From Sphagnum compactum (lineage: Eukaryota > Bryophyta > Sphagnopsida > Sphagnales), in assembly GCA_965153455.1 (NCBI GenBank), contig OZ234494.1:8494001-8558000 (forward strand): a stretch of 64,000 nt of DNA. The letters are read 5' to 3'. Position numbers and translations under genes: made by a program. The notes under the pieces were generated by a model. It saw only the letters and a list, made by a program, of their open reading frames with translations. It did no database searches and was not told the origin of the DNA. Below, piece after piece: positions 13,111-25,300 of the stretch (position 1 is the first letter of the stretch; every line of letters starts with the position of its first letter).

Positions 13111-13605
13111 CAAATGATTTTACAAAATTTGCATCCCAAGTTTCCAAAGCAATGGGAAAATTCAATCATGATGTTAGTTAGCATTCAAAGAAACATAGCT
13201 CAAGGAACTACACATGAATTATGTAAGATTCCTTCAAGCTTGGATGTTGTATGTCATCATGATTTTGTTATCCCTCCATCAAGAATGTTTGCATTGACCA
13301 TGATTAGTTGTGCATCAAATGCAAAATGATTAATAATACCAAAATTGCATGCTTACTAGATGTCAAACCAAATGAACTATTTTGTGCAAGACATATATAT
13401 TTATTAGTAATATCTACTCACAAGATAAGTAAAATTTAGATGGATCCCAAAGCTTGAATGCGATTGGTTTGTCATGCCATTATTTGACACAAAAACCATA
13501 TTACTTTTTTGATTGCCATAAATTTATTTAGGCAAATAATATTTAGGCAATTAAAAAATATTTTGCAATCTCTAGACATGCCAATTGAATAGCAAAAAAA
13601 ACCAA
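13111..13605. other. Anonymous AT-rich DNA
   Basis: A 71-codon plus-strand ORF (13114-13329) is present but has no known motif. Nothing else can be supported. Confidence 0.45.
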
Positions 13606-14115
13606 TCAATAAGATCTACTTTTGAAATTCGCATTGGAAACAAAAGTTAGATTAGAGATCCATTGAGGAGTGTGCATGGCATAGAACTGCCAAACATAAG
13701 ACAAAGACGATGACAACAACAAGTGACCTTCATGTTTGACATGCACATATTCCTTCCTTGTATGTTTTTCAAAAAGGATTTGGGAATACCAAGCATGTGT
13801 CATTTTCCAAGAAAATGGAGTGGAAACCCTTAACCAAGTCAACATTTCTTTTGTTGTAGATTTTCGTGATTCATTTGTGTTCATTTTTCTATGACTATTG
13901 TGGTTTGTTTGTTTACAAATCTTTTGATCATTTGCAGTCTTTTTAGAGGTGTGATTATTTACACATGGAAGAAAGGGATTTTCTTTGAGATTTGGAATTC
14001 TAAAACACCATCCATTTTCAATTGGTTGTGAACATATCTTTACAAGGAAATTGAACATGGCGATGGATGTTTGCCATGCAAAATATGAAAGACACAATGA
14101 GGGATAGCCAACCAC
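13606..14115 (-). CDS. Unrecognised 169-codon ORF, probably not a gene
   Basis: This is one of the two longest uninterrupted reading frames in the window and would encode a protein of 169 residues starting MVGYPSLCLSYF. The middle is rich in Lys, Asn, Thr and His (about residues 55-90) and the ends are more hydrophobic, rich in Trp, Tyr and Phe. I recognise no domain, signal peptide or catalytic motif. The tract is slightly less AT-rich than its neighbours, and a short AG-rich, A-run segment lies just upstream on the minus strand (14120-14230). No exon partners or homologous repeat copies were found nearby. It may be a fragment of an old element or chance. Confidence 0.15.
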   Translation of the reverse strand: MVGYPSLCLSYFAWQTSIAMFNFLVKICSQPIENGWCFRIPNLKENPFLPCVNNHTSKKTANDQKICKQTNHNSHRKMNTNESRKSTTKEMLTWLRVSTPFSWKMTHAWYSQILFEKHTRKEYVHVKHEGHLLLSSSLSYVWQFYAMHTPQWISNLTFVSNANFKSRSY

Positions 14116-17100
14116 AATTGAAGAAGAGAATCCAAACTAAAGAGATTGTTCTTCTCTAACAAAAGAAAGAAAAAAACCACACCATAACAAAAAAAAAAAT
14201 TCACAAAATAGGTTGCAAGAGTGAAGGAGGAGGAAAAAATAATGAATTAACATAACCTATTCCTTGCAACCCATGATACTTTCTTACTAAGTTTGGGTTG
14301 TTGAAAGGGATGATGAAGTTGTAGTGATTTGTTCTATCCCATTTGGTTAGCAGGTTGTCCAAAACAGGCCCTAAAGCTTGATGGTAGAAATGTTATTGCA
14401 ATTACTACCACATCTCAATAACTTATTTTCCAGCCCCTTCCCCACTCTCTTTATTTCGTTTTCATTCCTTTTTTTCTTTCCATTCTCTCCTCCTTGCTTA
14501 TCATAAACCTACATGTGCATCCAACAAGTACAATACTAAACCATTTATTCACAAATTTTTCCTACAAAATCTAAAATAAATAAGTAGCTTGCACAATTTG
14601 TCACATTGCTGCAAGCTATGAAGGACTTGAAATTAGCGTTTGATGAGATGCATTGCACTAAGTTGCATGACATTTTTTGCCTTGTATCTTATTTATGTGC
14701 ATTTACACATTTGTGAAAAACACTTTTGATGCATCTTTTGCTATTATAATGTTTCATTTGTTTAAAAACATGTCCAGGTGTTGTGGCATAACCTACTTGT
14801 GCTCATCAAGCTCCCCATCCCATCACTTAGAGATTTTTCCTTTTTGACCTACCCTCTATGACCTAACTTTTGATCCTTCAACTCTTGCATTTTAGGGTTT
14901 TTCCAGCTTAACACTTCAAAATTTTGACTTTCTTCTTCAAATTTTTGACCCAAATAACACAAGACAAATTGAGGTGCTAAAAAATCTAACACTTTTATAC
15001 TTCCTAAAAAATTTCTTTTTTTTCTTTTGATTTTAGCTTGTCATTTTTGGAAGTGAATACCATAAATTTATAATTGTTGTTTGATATTGAATAAAATTTC
15101 CAAAAATTCACTTCGAAAAAATAAAAATAAAAAATTGGGGTTGGCATGCTCAAATTTATTGACATTTGAATTGGACCAACCTTAAACATCAATCTTGCAA
15201 TCCTTGCCACTAAATTACCAACTTAAACATGAATACATATGTTGTACCTTGTATATTTATTTTAGATTTTCTAAAATTTAAAATAGTTAAACTAGTGTTT
15301 CCACACCCATAATTAATTCAATAGTTGACATGTATTTCAAAACAGAATGCCTTTCAATGGCATGCATGGCATATCTTAAGCTAACCATGTTCACATTGAT
15401 GTCCATTCATTCACCTTTGTTGAATGGCCATTGTTGTTGATGTGGCATGCCATGAAACATCCCCATCAAACATAGCCAAATTTTACACCCATATATTATA
15501 TGTTTGAAATTACATAGACACATCTAGATTCCGCAAATATTTTGCTTGGTAAACTTTGTAGATATAATCTAAATGCAATTAGTTTCATAAAAAGCAAGTT
15601 GCTTGGACAAATGTACTTATTACAACATAATGCATATTTGCTTTAGTGATGTTGATTGAGAAGAATTGGAACCAATGGGGTGATATCCGTGAAATAACAT
15701 TTTTCTTTCAACTTATTTAAATGCTTTAATGAAATCCTCATTACAAATGTAAAATAAAATAACAAAATTTTGGAATAATTTTTGGATTGAAGTATTTTAT
15801 TAGTTATATGTGGGCCCATCTTGGGCAAATATGGCCTTTTAGAAAAAATGGTCAATCAAATTCCAACATGCAAAATCATTGCAAACCCAAAGCCCCATAT
15901 CATTATACATATTCGCCATTTATATGGTTGTAATCTAGTAACAATAGTGGTGAGTTTACAACTTTAATATTAACATCAACATGGGTATGTTAGGATGGAA
16001 ACCATCATATGCCAATGCAAATGCCACACTTCAATTGAGAAAATATTTAAGCAAGTTTGTTTTGCAAATAAATTCAACTTTTGCATGAAGGTTTAAATAC
16101 ATAAATAATACATGTATAGTTGCACGAAGGCAACTATACATAATATCCATTCCCTTGCACATCAATTGAAGCTATCTAATAAAGATCAATGCCATAATCC
16201 AATCTAATGTCCCTATGTATTCCATTTATGTGTGTAGCATTTGTTGATTGCAAGGCACAATATTGACATTGAACATGTTTTTACCAAATCAAGCCCAAGA
16301 AAGTAAAGTACCCAACATAGTCCATGAAAATGAACATGTGAAGGAATATGGTGATTGCACACATAATATATTGTCCCAAAACTAACATTTTGACAATTTT
16401 TACCAAATTAATAATTAAAATTTCCAACAAAAGGGGTTGGACAACCCCACTTTTAATTTTTCAAAATTTTGCTCATTAAGGTTAAGTACAAGAGGTGCAC
16501 ATGTTATTCACGATACACAATGGTAGACATGTTATTTACAAGATACATGGAACGGAGACCAGTGGCAGGGACAATCCTTTGCTTGAAGCAGGTCAATCCC
16601 CAACCAACCCCAATGTGGACCCCAAGTCCTATCAGGTGGACATATGGGATTTATACAATCATGAAATCCTATGATTAGCTTTGTATGCATCAAAGATGTT
16701 GTAAGTATATTAGACATTATCTACTTCCTTTATGAAATCTGAAACTTTACAACAAAGGTGCATGAGGAAAAAAATAGGTGTGTAAGTTATATGAAGTTCC
16801 TATTAACATTCACAATTTTGATCTTCAAAAGGTGTGTTTCGTATGCAAGAAATGAAATAACTACACAACACACAAGAATTGCTCAAGCAAAAAGTTTTGA
16901 TGTTGTTTGGTAATCAAAATATTGGTGTTGAAGTAAATCTCTTTTTGTAAAAATGCTATACATGAAGTTCTTAATCGAGTAGAACTTGGGGGGGGGAGGG
17001 AGGGGTGATTGAAGATTCCATAACAAAATTGTATGCCACAATCCTCAATTATAAGAAGAGTCATGAATGTTGTTCTATACAGAAAGCTCCACCCATAATA

Positions 17101-17544
17101 TGAAAAACTTTATACATAGACAACAAAGGTATCCCCTCATGATCCTAATATTTTATGAAAATGGAAGACTTATGAAATACATGGTTGGGAAAATACACAT
17201 GTGTTCTATGCAAGGCAATCACTTATCTATGCCCATATTCTTCATTAAATGAAGCATTGTCATAATAAGATCTTGCAAATCTTCTGAATTGATACTCAGT
17301 TTCATTAAACCATACTCAAATTTGTTTACTTTCTAGTTACACTCCAAGTGGGGATGAAACATGGATTAGAAGGTCAAACTAGGGTCCAAACACAAGAGGA
17401 CTTTACAGAACACTCTAATATTGGGAGGTTAACCAGAGTTGGCCCCAGTTGACAACCGGTTCTTGTTTTGGTTATAAGTTATTGCAATTGACCAAAACTA
17501 AAATTTGAATCCCAACCTGAACTTGAAGTGTATCTAGAGAAGTA
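14116..17544. other. Anonymous AT-rich DNA
   Basis: No recognisable gene. A G-run of nine bases occurs near 16988-16996. Short overlapping ORFs on both strands around 16469-16717 appear to be coincidental. Confidence 0.5.
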
Positions 17545-17863
17545 GTTTGTTGGCCTTGCCTACCAAGGCAAGGATATTGTGTTCAGATTCATTATAGAGT
17601 ATAGTAGCTTAATGGATTTTGGCCCCTAGGTAATAGGTCTCTTTTCATATAAGGATTTTGGAAAGATGATGTTTTGGCTTGTGTTGAAACTTGAGATTAG
17701 TTATCGAGTTATAATATCTTGAAGGATTTTGGTTTCTTTTGGAGGATTTTTTGAAGATTATATTTTTGCATGGTGAAATATTTGAGTTTTTCCATAATCC
17801 TTCTTTTGCCTTAAGATACTTTTTAATGTAAATGGCAAGGCCACAGTGTGACACGCCCCTTGT
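17545..17863 (-). repeat. Dispersed repeat family A, copy 1
   Basis: One of four copies of a roughly 0.33-kb repeat found nowhere else in the window. Read on the minus strand it starts ACAAGGGGCGTGTCACACTG and ends GGCCAACAAAC. A 10-bp inverted pair, TGGCCTTGCC near the start and GGCAAGGCCA near the end, is conserved, which suggests a non-autonomous DNA element. The interior has a conserved CCTTCAAGATAT-type block but no coding capacity; the 77-codon ORF across it is the same chance frame in several copies. Confidence 0.7.
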
Positions 17864-18858
17864 AAGTGTCAAACCCAAATTGGAATTGGGAGAGCCGAAA
17901 TCAGCCCTAAATCAACTTTCAGCTTTAAAACTAACCTTTGTGAGTATTGATGGATTTTAATTATGCCTAAACAACTTTAATGTAACTTTAAACATTCCTA
18001 AAAGTCTTAATCAAATAATAATAGTTAATTGATACTTGAGTGAAAACGTCAAAATCATTTATCAAATAATCAACAACTTGTGGTTGTTTCCAATGTTGGG
18101 CAGGTATGAAAAATTGCACCAAATACCTATCAGGTATCAGAGTTGATAATCATGGTTATCAAAAATTCAAATACCCAATTCTAATAGAGAATCATGAATA
18201 TCAAAAAATGAAATACCTGTTTCTTATATAAGCATGGTTCTCAAGTGGGTTTAATTTTTAAAAAGCCAAATCACCACCCAAAACTACCAATTCTTTGCCG
18301 GTCCTTTTTTGAAATAACAGAGCTGGAGGTTCTTTGATATTCATTTGCCCACAAATACCCAGAACCGGCGGGTCTTAGATTATTATTATTTATTATTATT
18401 TTCCCCCCAAATATCTGAACCTAGCAGTTCTTTGATTCCAATTTTTTTCATATGCCCGGAACTGGCAGTAATAAAAAAAAAAACCCACCAAACACTGGTT
18501 TTTCCCTAGCAAATTTTTTTGCCAAAAGGGGATTTTTTAAAAAAGAAGGCAAAATGAGTGTTTTTTTTGGGTCTTATAGTTGCCAAATTTTTTTTAAAAA
18601 ATCTTTAAAAGTTTGCCAGATTTTCTGTGTTAAGTTCCAGCAGGTAGTACAAATATAGAAGGATGCTTAAATATATTTTATTTTCGTATTTTGTTTATAG
18701 CCAGATTTGACCAAGCCGTCTTATGGATGATTGCCATTTAAATAACATCACAAAATTAGGCAAAAAGAAGATAAAAAGGGCACTGCCCAGAACTACAGAC
18801 CAAGAAAAGTTTTCAGACAGAAAAAAAAGAAAAAAGCAGCTAGGCTACTATTTTGAGA
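17864..18858. other. Anonymous DNA with A/T runs
   Basis: No gene is visible. Between 18290 and 18660 there are repeated short phrases such as GAACCGGCGGGTC, GAACCTAGCAGTTC and GGAACTGGCAG, separated by long A and T runs, probably remains of a degenerate short-period repeat. Confidence 0.4.
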
Positions 18859-18968
18859 CCCTGCCCGAACCAGCACCTACACTGGTACCATGGTAAAAAT
18901 GCCCCCAAAAAATTTAAGTTTGCTTTCAACCATGGTAAAAGGCCTCACTCAAGAAGGTGAACCATGAA

Positions 18969-18989
18969 GGTTTAGGGTTTAGGGTTTAC
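18969..18989 (+). repeat. Interstitial telomere-type repeat
   Basis: About two and a half copies of the plant telomere unit TTTAGGG in tandem, inside the MITE cluster and close to the centre of the foldback at 18939-19054. Confidence 0.85.
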
Positions 18990-18998
18990 CCATGTAGG

Positions 18999-19286
18999 GG
19001 CCAGGGTGAACCGGTACCCACATTGGTACCTTCACCTTTTTTGAGTGAGGCCTTCTATAAAGTGGCCATATTAAGCAGAAAAAAATGTTAGATTTGAACT
19101 TAGAGACCCTAATGTAGACCAATCATGGAATATATATTTGTAATATTTTAGAAAAAAATTTAAATGGATTTTAGATGTATATTTATGGATGAGAGACAAT
19201 CCCATGAGGGGTTTATTTATGGATTTAGATTTAGATTTAGATATTTTACCATGGTACCAACTTTGGGTGCTGGTTCACCCAAGGCC
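18999..19286 (-). mobile_element. Mutator-like MITE, ~288 bp, inner copy
   Basis: On the minus strand this copy is collinear with the complete MITE at 50619-50828: GGCCTTGGGTGAACCAGCAC terminus, GGTACCATGGTAAAA box, a TTACAAATAT block, GGGTCT followed by a TTCAAATCTAA block, GCTTAATATGG, and a closing GGTACC box with the opposite terminus. It is about 80 bp longer, through short insertions that include runs of ATTTAG. Its flanks do not show the 9-bp duplication seen at 50.6 kb, probably because of rearrangement in this cluster. Confidence 0.7.
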
Positions 19287-19372
19287 TAGTCTAGTGTAGG
19301 TGCTGGCTGGTTCGTTCACCCTGTCCCTATTCCCAGGCCACAGTCAGCACAAGTCAGGACATACCAATGGGT

Positions 19373-19401
19373 AGGGTTTAGGGTTTAGGGTTTAACCCTA
19401 A
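19373..19401 (+). repeat. Interstitial telomere-type repeat with inverted end
   Basis: Three tandem TAGGGTT units followed directly by AACCCTAA, so the run turns back on itself. It lies some 90 bp beyond the MITE cluster. Confidence 0.85.
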
Positions 19402-19600
19402 CTTGTGGAAAAACTAAATGCTAGTAGGAGCCAGCCAGCCTCCTTCCTATCCACAGGAAATCAGTTCAGGCCATTAGAAGCCTGCCACATCACCAATTAT
19501 AAACAAGACCTTCCTTCAGTGACACTTGGGTACTCCTGGGGGGTGATGGGCATGAGTCACTCCTCCTATATGACTCACTACTAGAGAGTGTTGTGAAGTC

Positions 19601-19622
19601 ATCCATCCATCCATCCATCCAT
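19601..19622. repeat. (ATCC)n microsatellite
   Basis: Five and a half uninterrupted ATCC units, immediately before a family-A copy. Confidence 0.95.
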
Positions 19623-19627
19623 AAACA

Positions 19628-19969
19628 ACAAGGGGGTGTGTCACACTGTGACCTTGCCATTTGCATTTAAAAAGTATCTTAAGGCAAAAAGAAGAAGAAT
19701 TATGGAAAAACTCAAATATTTCACCATTACAAAAAATATATATTAATCTTCAAAAAAATTGTCTGAAAGAAACCAAAATCCCTTCAAGATATTACAACTC
19801 TAAAATAACTAATCTCAAGCCAAAATAAATATCATCTTTCAAAAATCCTCATACAAAAATAGACCTATTATGACCCTAGTAGGGGCCAAAATCCCTTAAG
19901 CTACAATATACACTCTAGATTGAATCTAAACAACAATTTCCTTGCCTCGGTAAGCATAGGCCAATAAAC
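19628..19969 (+). repeat. Dispersed repeat family A, copy 2
   Basis: Starts ACAAGGGGGTGTGTCACACT and ends GGCCAATAAAC. It lies about 1.8 kb from copy 1, in opposite orientation, with the MITE and telomere-motif cluster between them. ATAAACAA is found just left of this copy and again at its right end, compatible with a 7-8 bp target duplication. However, AAYAAAC is shared by the right ends of all four copies, so that part may belong to the element. Confidence 0.7.
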
Positions 19970-20965
19970 AAACCCCTCATGGATGGATTTGTCTCTCATC
20001 CATAAAAACCCAACTTTACAGTGAACTGAGGATATTTTCTCATCCTCTTGTCCCGCACACACGAGCATTTGAAGTGGGTACCTACCTATTTTTGACAACA
20101 CCAGTTTGGTCCATTGATAAAATTGTTTTTATCCATTGTACTGTTTTCGTCCCCACTTTTCATTTCATCCCTAGTTTGGCGAAATTGGGGGCCCTGGACA
20201 CTTTGGTGGGTACTTAGAGAACTAAATTTGAGCTCCTCTTGCAGTGACCATCAACTCTTTTTTTTCTTCTTATGTTTTCATATGGTTTTCAATAATTCAT
20301 CATTATTTACATCAATGTCACTTTTAATTTAAATTAATATACATTTATTTCATGGATATGAAAAAACACCTGTTAATTCGTTTTTTTTATATCCATGTCG
20401 GTGGAGAGGGCAAAAGAGTGAGGTAGTTATAAAATGGAGATAGTTATTAGGAAAGGTGGGAGATAATTATTAAGAAAGTTAATAGGAAAAAGAAATAGTT
20501 ACTAAGAAACAAATGAAGAAGTTAGGCTTGAAAATGAGTTAGTGATTTTTAAAATTGTCTTTGGCATTGGTTCATGGATGAAAAAAAAATATGAAAGTCA
20601 AAATTTAAAAGCATCCTTCCAATACTTTTGGTTACCTATTGGAACTTAATATAGAACTAGGCAATGAAAATGATTATTGGGTACCAAAACCCCAAAAGTT
20701 TAATATTTTAGTCACTTTGAAAGAAAAAAATTGTTGAGGAAAATTTGCCAAGGGAAAAATAATAATAAAATCGTGGTGTAATGGTGACTTTATCCCTACA
20801 CCTTATGGCAACTTTATAGGTTTATACCAAGTTGAAATAGGAAAAGGCTCCATGAAGTTCCTTATTAATGAAGATAGTGAACATTCCAAAATTTAAAGTC
20901 TACTGGAGGGCACCTTAATAACCCTCCTAGCCTGGAAAAGAGGAGGGATATTACATGTTACAGCC
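19970..20965. other. Anonymous DNA with irregular AGTTATTA repeats
   Basis: No gene visible. Around 20410-20520 a loose AGATAGTTATTAGGAAA-like motif recurs three or four times. The rest is unremarkable AT-rich sequence. Confidence 0.4.
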
Positions 20966-21049
20966 ACTCCTTACAAGAGGTAGGGATCTTACACCTATTG
21001 TAATTACACTTACTCCTAGGTGTAAGATCCCTCTCGCTCTTAAGGAGTA
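20966..21049. repeat. Hairpin / short foldback element
   Basis: An inverted repeat with a perfect 16-bp core, AGGGATCTTACACCTA (20982-20997), pairs with 21017-21032. Outer arms ACTCCTTA and TAAGGAGT pair at the two ends. The transcript or single strand could form a stem of more than 30 bp with a ~20-base loop. No neighbouring gene makes it a terminator; a small DNA-element remnant is more likely. Confidence 0.6.
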
Positions 21050-22258
21050 CATTGACGAACCCTCCACCTCATAGGTACTCCTCACAATCTATATATGTTT
21101 AGTTTCACCTCATGCTTTACGATGAACTAAAGTCCATGGGTGGGGGGGGGGGGACATCCCCAACATGTGGGGCTAGACTTGGCTACCACCTTGTCGTAGG
21201 CCCCCTTATTGTGAGACGCCCCGCACCTTGGGCCTTTATCAAAAAACATTTTTTTGGTTCTCATTATTCATCTACGCCACTTAACTCACATACCACTACA
21301 GAAAATGGTGGATGATTCTGCCAGGTTCACCTTTTCTAGTGACCACTTCCGTGGCATAATTGGCCACTAATAGTGCATTCAACTAGAATAAAGAAAGATA
21401 TTCACGCAAGGGTGTATGTTAACATGGGTCCACCCATTGAATGCAAGGCTCTCATTTTCAAAAAATAAATAGTCTGTCACAAATTCCCTATTAAAAAAAA
21501 ATTCTCCAAAAATGAAAAAATTGCAAAAAAATCATCACAATTGCCTACAATATGAAAGGGTGCGTCAGATTTAATACTTTCATATTTTGGATATCATCAA
21601 TTTTGGCTAAATATATTTATGGACTATCGTCACTTGAGCAACATCACAAAATTGAAAATAAATAAATAATGTTATAACATTCCTAACCCTATTTCCATCA
21701 TAGTAGTCACCTTATGATGACCAGTCTTGCAAGCACTGGTCTTGTTGGTTGTGTGCAAGGGGGAAAAACTTTGAATACAAAAGAAACTTTGTGCATCAGT
21801 GTAAGGTGTGAGATGATTCTCAATTTTGAGTTTCAATTGGGAATCCATTTTGGGTGATAGTTAAACACCTAGCTCTATTTTTAAAATTTTAGTCAATTCA
21901 TTTTGTATCCAAACAACTAACCATGTTACATGGTTCCATCACCTATTTAGTTTCAACATGCCATGAAGAACAAAACCATTACACAATGAGTCGCTTCTTG
22001 TTTTTCAATAAGGGGTTTTGTTGGATCACATATCATAGTGCCCATGTTTGTAATGTTTTCATCAAGGTGATGATTTTGGCAAACAATCTTACCAAAATAC
22101 AATTTTGCCCATATTAACACCATGAACATAGTACTTGAAGCACAAACTAAAGATTAATCATGCCTTTTTAATAATGGAATCCACTTTATTACAATTGAAT
22201 GTGGATGCCCAAGGTTAATCAAAATTTTGTTCACCACTATAAGAATTCCCAAATCACT
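21050..22258. other. Anonymous DNA, partly GC-richer
   Basis: A GC-richer patch at about 21130-21240 contains a 12-base G run and blocks such as GTGAGACGCCCCGC. It is possibly part of an eroded LTR, but no partner copy is present. The remainder is AT-rich without recognisable features. Confidence 0.35.
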
Positions 22259-22381
22259 TTGACAAGGGATGAAGTTATTCTCATTATTTTCACATCTTTA
22301 GCAAGTTCACAACACATTTTTGACAAGGGACAAAGTTATCCTCATTACATTCACTTCTTTAGCAGGTTCACAACACATTTT
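22259..22381. repeat. Two-copy 61-bp tandem duplication
   Basis: Two adjacent copies begin TTGACAAGGGA and end GTTCACAACACATTT, with about 10 differences between them. They lie within a 72-codon plus-strand ORF that has no known domain, so the duplicated frame is likely coincidental. Confidence 0.75.
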
Positions 22382-25300
22382 CTTGTACAAATTATTGAAA
22401 AAAAATGGAATATTTAAACCATACTAAAATATTTCAAGATGGTATTTACTTTGGGATAGGTAAACCACTTGATCTTGTTGAACATTGAGTATTTTTATGT
22501 TGACTCAAACACAATTCAATTGTTTCTAAAGTCATCATCCATTTTTTGATATATTGTTGATATTTAATTTTGTAAAATCAAATCATTGTATATTGAAATA
22601 AGATCAATAACATATAATTTATGATCACAAAGTAAGAACCATGATCTATTTTGAAGTGTACACTATGATCAACATAAAATTCCCTAGGTTAATCGATTAA
22701 TGAATACAATTCATCTGCATGGTTCCATATATAAGGATTACATCTCATACCCAATGTTCTTTTGGTGTAAAGTTTCACACTTGCTCATCCTAGAAAAATT
22801 GCATGCAAATTGTACAAAGGAAAAAGGCGGGAAAAAGGTCCAATTGGCAACAATCAATGCTTATGAAAAATTTGTCACATTTTTTAGGGCATAATTATGT
22901 TCCCATTAACATGTGCATATAAAAGTGGGGTTTCGGCTATTAGGTGCCCCTTTCGATTTGCGTCATTGTCTTGCTCTTCTAGCATTCAATCATGTTCACC
23001 ATTATTTTTTTGTTGTGTACTTGTGAACATTAAGTTGTTATTACAAATATTTGCAAAGGGTGGGTTGGGGGGGTTGGGATTGTGAAGTGATGAAGGTATG
23101 AAGTTTACATGCAATTTAAGGAACATTGAAGATTTTTCAATTTGAAGTTTAATTAACAATGATATTATGCAATGAACAATCTAATTGTCATTGTGAAGAA
23201 TTTTCTTCACAAAAGATACAAAACAATTGTAACCTTTTTATTAAAGTTTTGACATTGTAATCTTTTTACATATTCAAACAAAATTGTGTTTTGTATGTTG
23301 GTTCCATGGTCGTTTTCCTAAGTTTTCCCAAGCCTATCATTGTCATTGTTTGCAAACATGGGAGGTTTTGAAAAGTGAACATGTTGCCATATAACCAAAG
23401 AAGATGAATGAATGGGAAATTAATAATGTGTACCAAGGTGTTTGAGCTTCTCACTTTTGTTGGTCAAAACCTATACAATGGCAAATGGGTGGTTGAAAAT
23501 GGTGCATTACAAAATGTGCACTAAGATTGAAGGTTTAGGGAAAAGCTTATTGTTTAAACGCTTGATTCATTGATCAAGCATTCATGTTGGAAGAAGGTGA
23601 AAAAACAATGTTTGGACATGTTGGAGGTGCATGTTACTTAAACTTTGATGATGCCAATGTGAAATATTTATGGGTTTATCAAGGAGGACAACATTGTAAA
23701 ATAAGTGTAGTGAATTGAGATTGAACTAAGAAGAAGAAGAAATATGTGCAATTATTAGCCATTTGACAATTTTTTTTTGGAATATGTAATCATTGATTTT
23801 GAAATTGTGCATGGTCTATTTTTGTGTCCTTTTTAAAGTTTTCTATATACCTTAAATTTTATTTGTGAACTTTAAATTGAATGGGTCGATTGTCCTTTTT
23901 GCTAATTATTGCTTTGAATGAGTTGAATGTAAGCATAGTCTTTTTATGCATGTACATCATTTTTTGATGTGTTGTATCACAATGACATTGATGGTGTTCA
24001 ACATGCACTACAACTATGAACAAAAAACTACCACTATTGTTTTCATGCTTCCAAGTCATTAATTTTTTTGTTTTATATATGTCCACCTTCCATTATATTC
24101 CAAAAGGGGGACATTTGGGGTTCAACTCCCCTATAAAGTCCTTGGATTAAAGTGGTAAACATTGTAGTAGATTAACAACATAGTCACCATTTGCATTTAT
24201 ATTAAATGTAAGTAGTTGCAAAAAATTTAGAACATGATTTTTCATTTATATTTGCAACTTACATATGTGGCAAAGAAAGTTGCAACATGTCACAAAGGGC
24301 ATCTACCACTTGGATAGTCAATTCATTAATGACAAAAAATTGATTTTTTTCTCATGCCATCTAAGAAATAATTAACCTACCCATAATTATATTTTTTTAC
24401 ATAAAAAAAAACTTTTTAATGTCAATGCATACCAATATTTGTAGTCAAAGTCAATCAAACATTAATTTCTATGAATACCCATTTGACACACTTCAAACTC
24501 CTCAACTATAACAAATTTGAAAATTGTATTAATATAGATTTGGAACAAAGGAATCCATATCTTCCATTAATCAACATTTTCAATGTTGCCACCAAATGAC
24601 CTTAATATCTTGTCACAAACTTGTTTACATTATATATTTAGCTTGCACATATGTTAGGTAATATAATTATTTGTGTCTAAATAGGGAGAAAGCAAGATAA
24701 GCAAATTAAAAATGTAGCAAGCTAAATAACATACTACAAACTAAATTGGTAGCACCCAAAATGTAATAAGATGGGATGCACCAAATCAAGCTCCAACAAG
24801 CTAAACCTTTTGACAAACCAATGATTAACCAAATCAATAGTGACAATTTAGTTATAGATAATTAAAGTTTCATGTTAAAACTTGATAATGGTTGTAGTCA
24901 TTACACAAAGAGTTTAAATAACACATATGAGGGCTCTTTAAGGGTTTCTCTTTTGGACATTTACAAGATTTAGTGTTCCACTCTTGTAACACAAATCTTA
25001 GCAATGCAACTACAATTTTAAAAAATATGTGTGCATGTGTTGGTTGTTCTTACAAGTCATGACTCATGAGAGTATTATGTGACATTTGTATGTGTGGTAC
25101 CAAGGGACAAAGGTGCTTAAGGCATTTGTGAAGTTACAATGCGGTATTGAAATAAAACAAAGTATCACAAAGGGTGTTCGACAGACCAAAATTTTAGTTA
25201 ATCATGTACATGTACTTAAGTTGATGATAGGATAAATAATCCAAAGACGTACTATCACAAGTAATGAATGTGCAAATTAATATAACTAACAACATCCAAT

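Larger units (their letters stand above)
18861..19322. mobile_element. Nested cluster of GGTGAACCAGCACC-type MITEs
   Basis: Several inverted structures are packed inside each other. The outermost pairs CAGCACCTACACT (18871-18883) with its reverse complement (19293-19305). Inside is a foldback pairing AAGGCCTCACTC (18939-18950) with 19043-19054, and a near-complete family member at 18999-19286. Termini of the family read GGCC-N-GGTGAACCAGCACCC, with GGTACC boxes just inside. The simplest reading is that one copy inserted into another and was then rearranged. Confidence 0.65.

Noticed and set aside
19628-19969. Firm 8-bp target duplication ATAAACAA for family A
   Set aside because: The right-hand AAYAAAC is shared by all four copies and may be part of the element, so the duplication is not proven.
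21112-21315. 67-codon ORF with Gly run
   Set aside because: The Gly run is a homopolymer artefact and no partner domain is visible.
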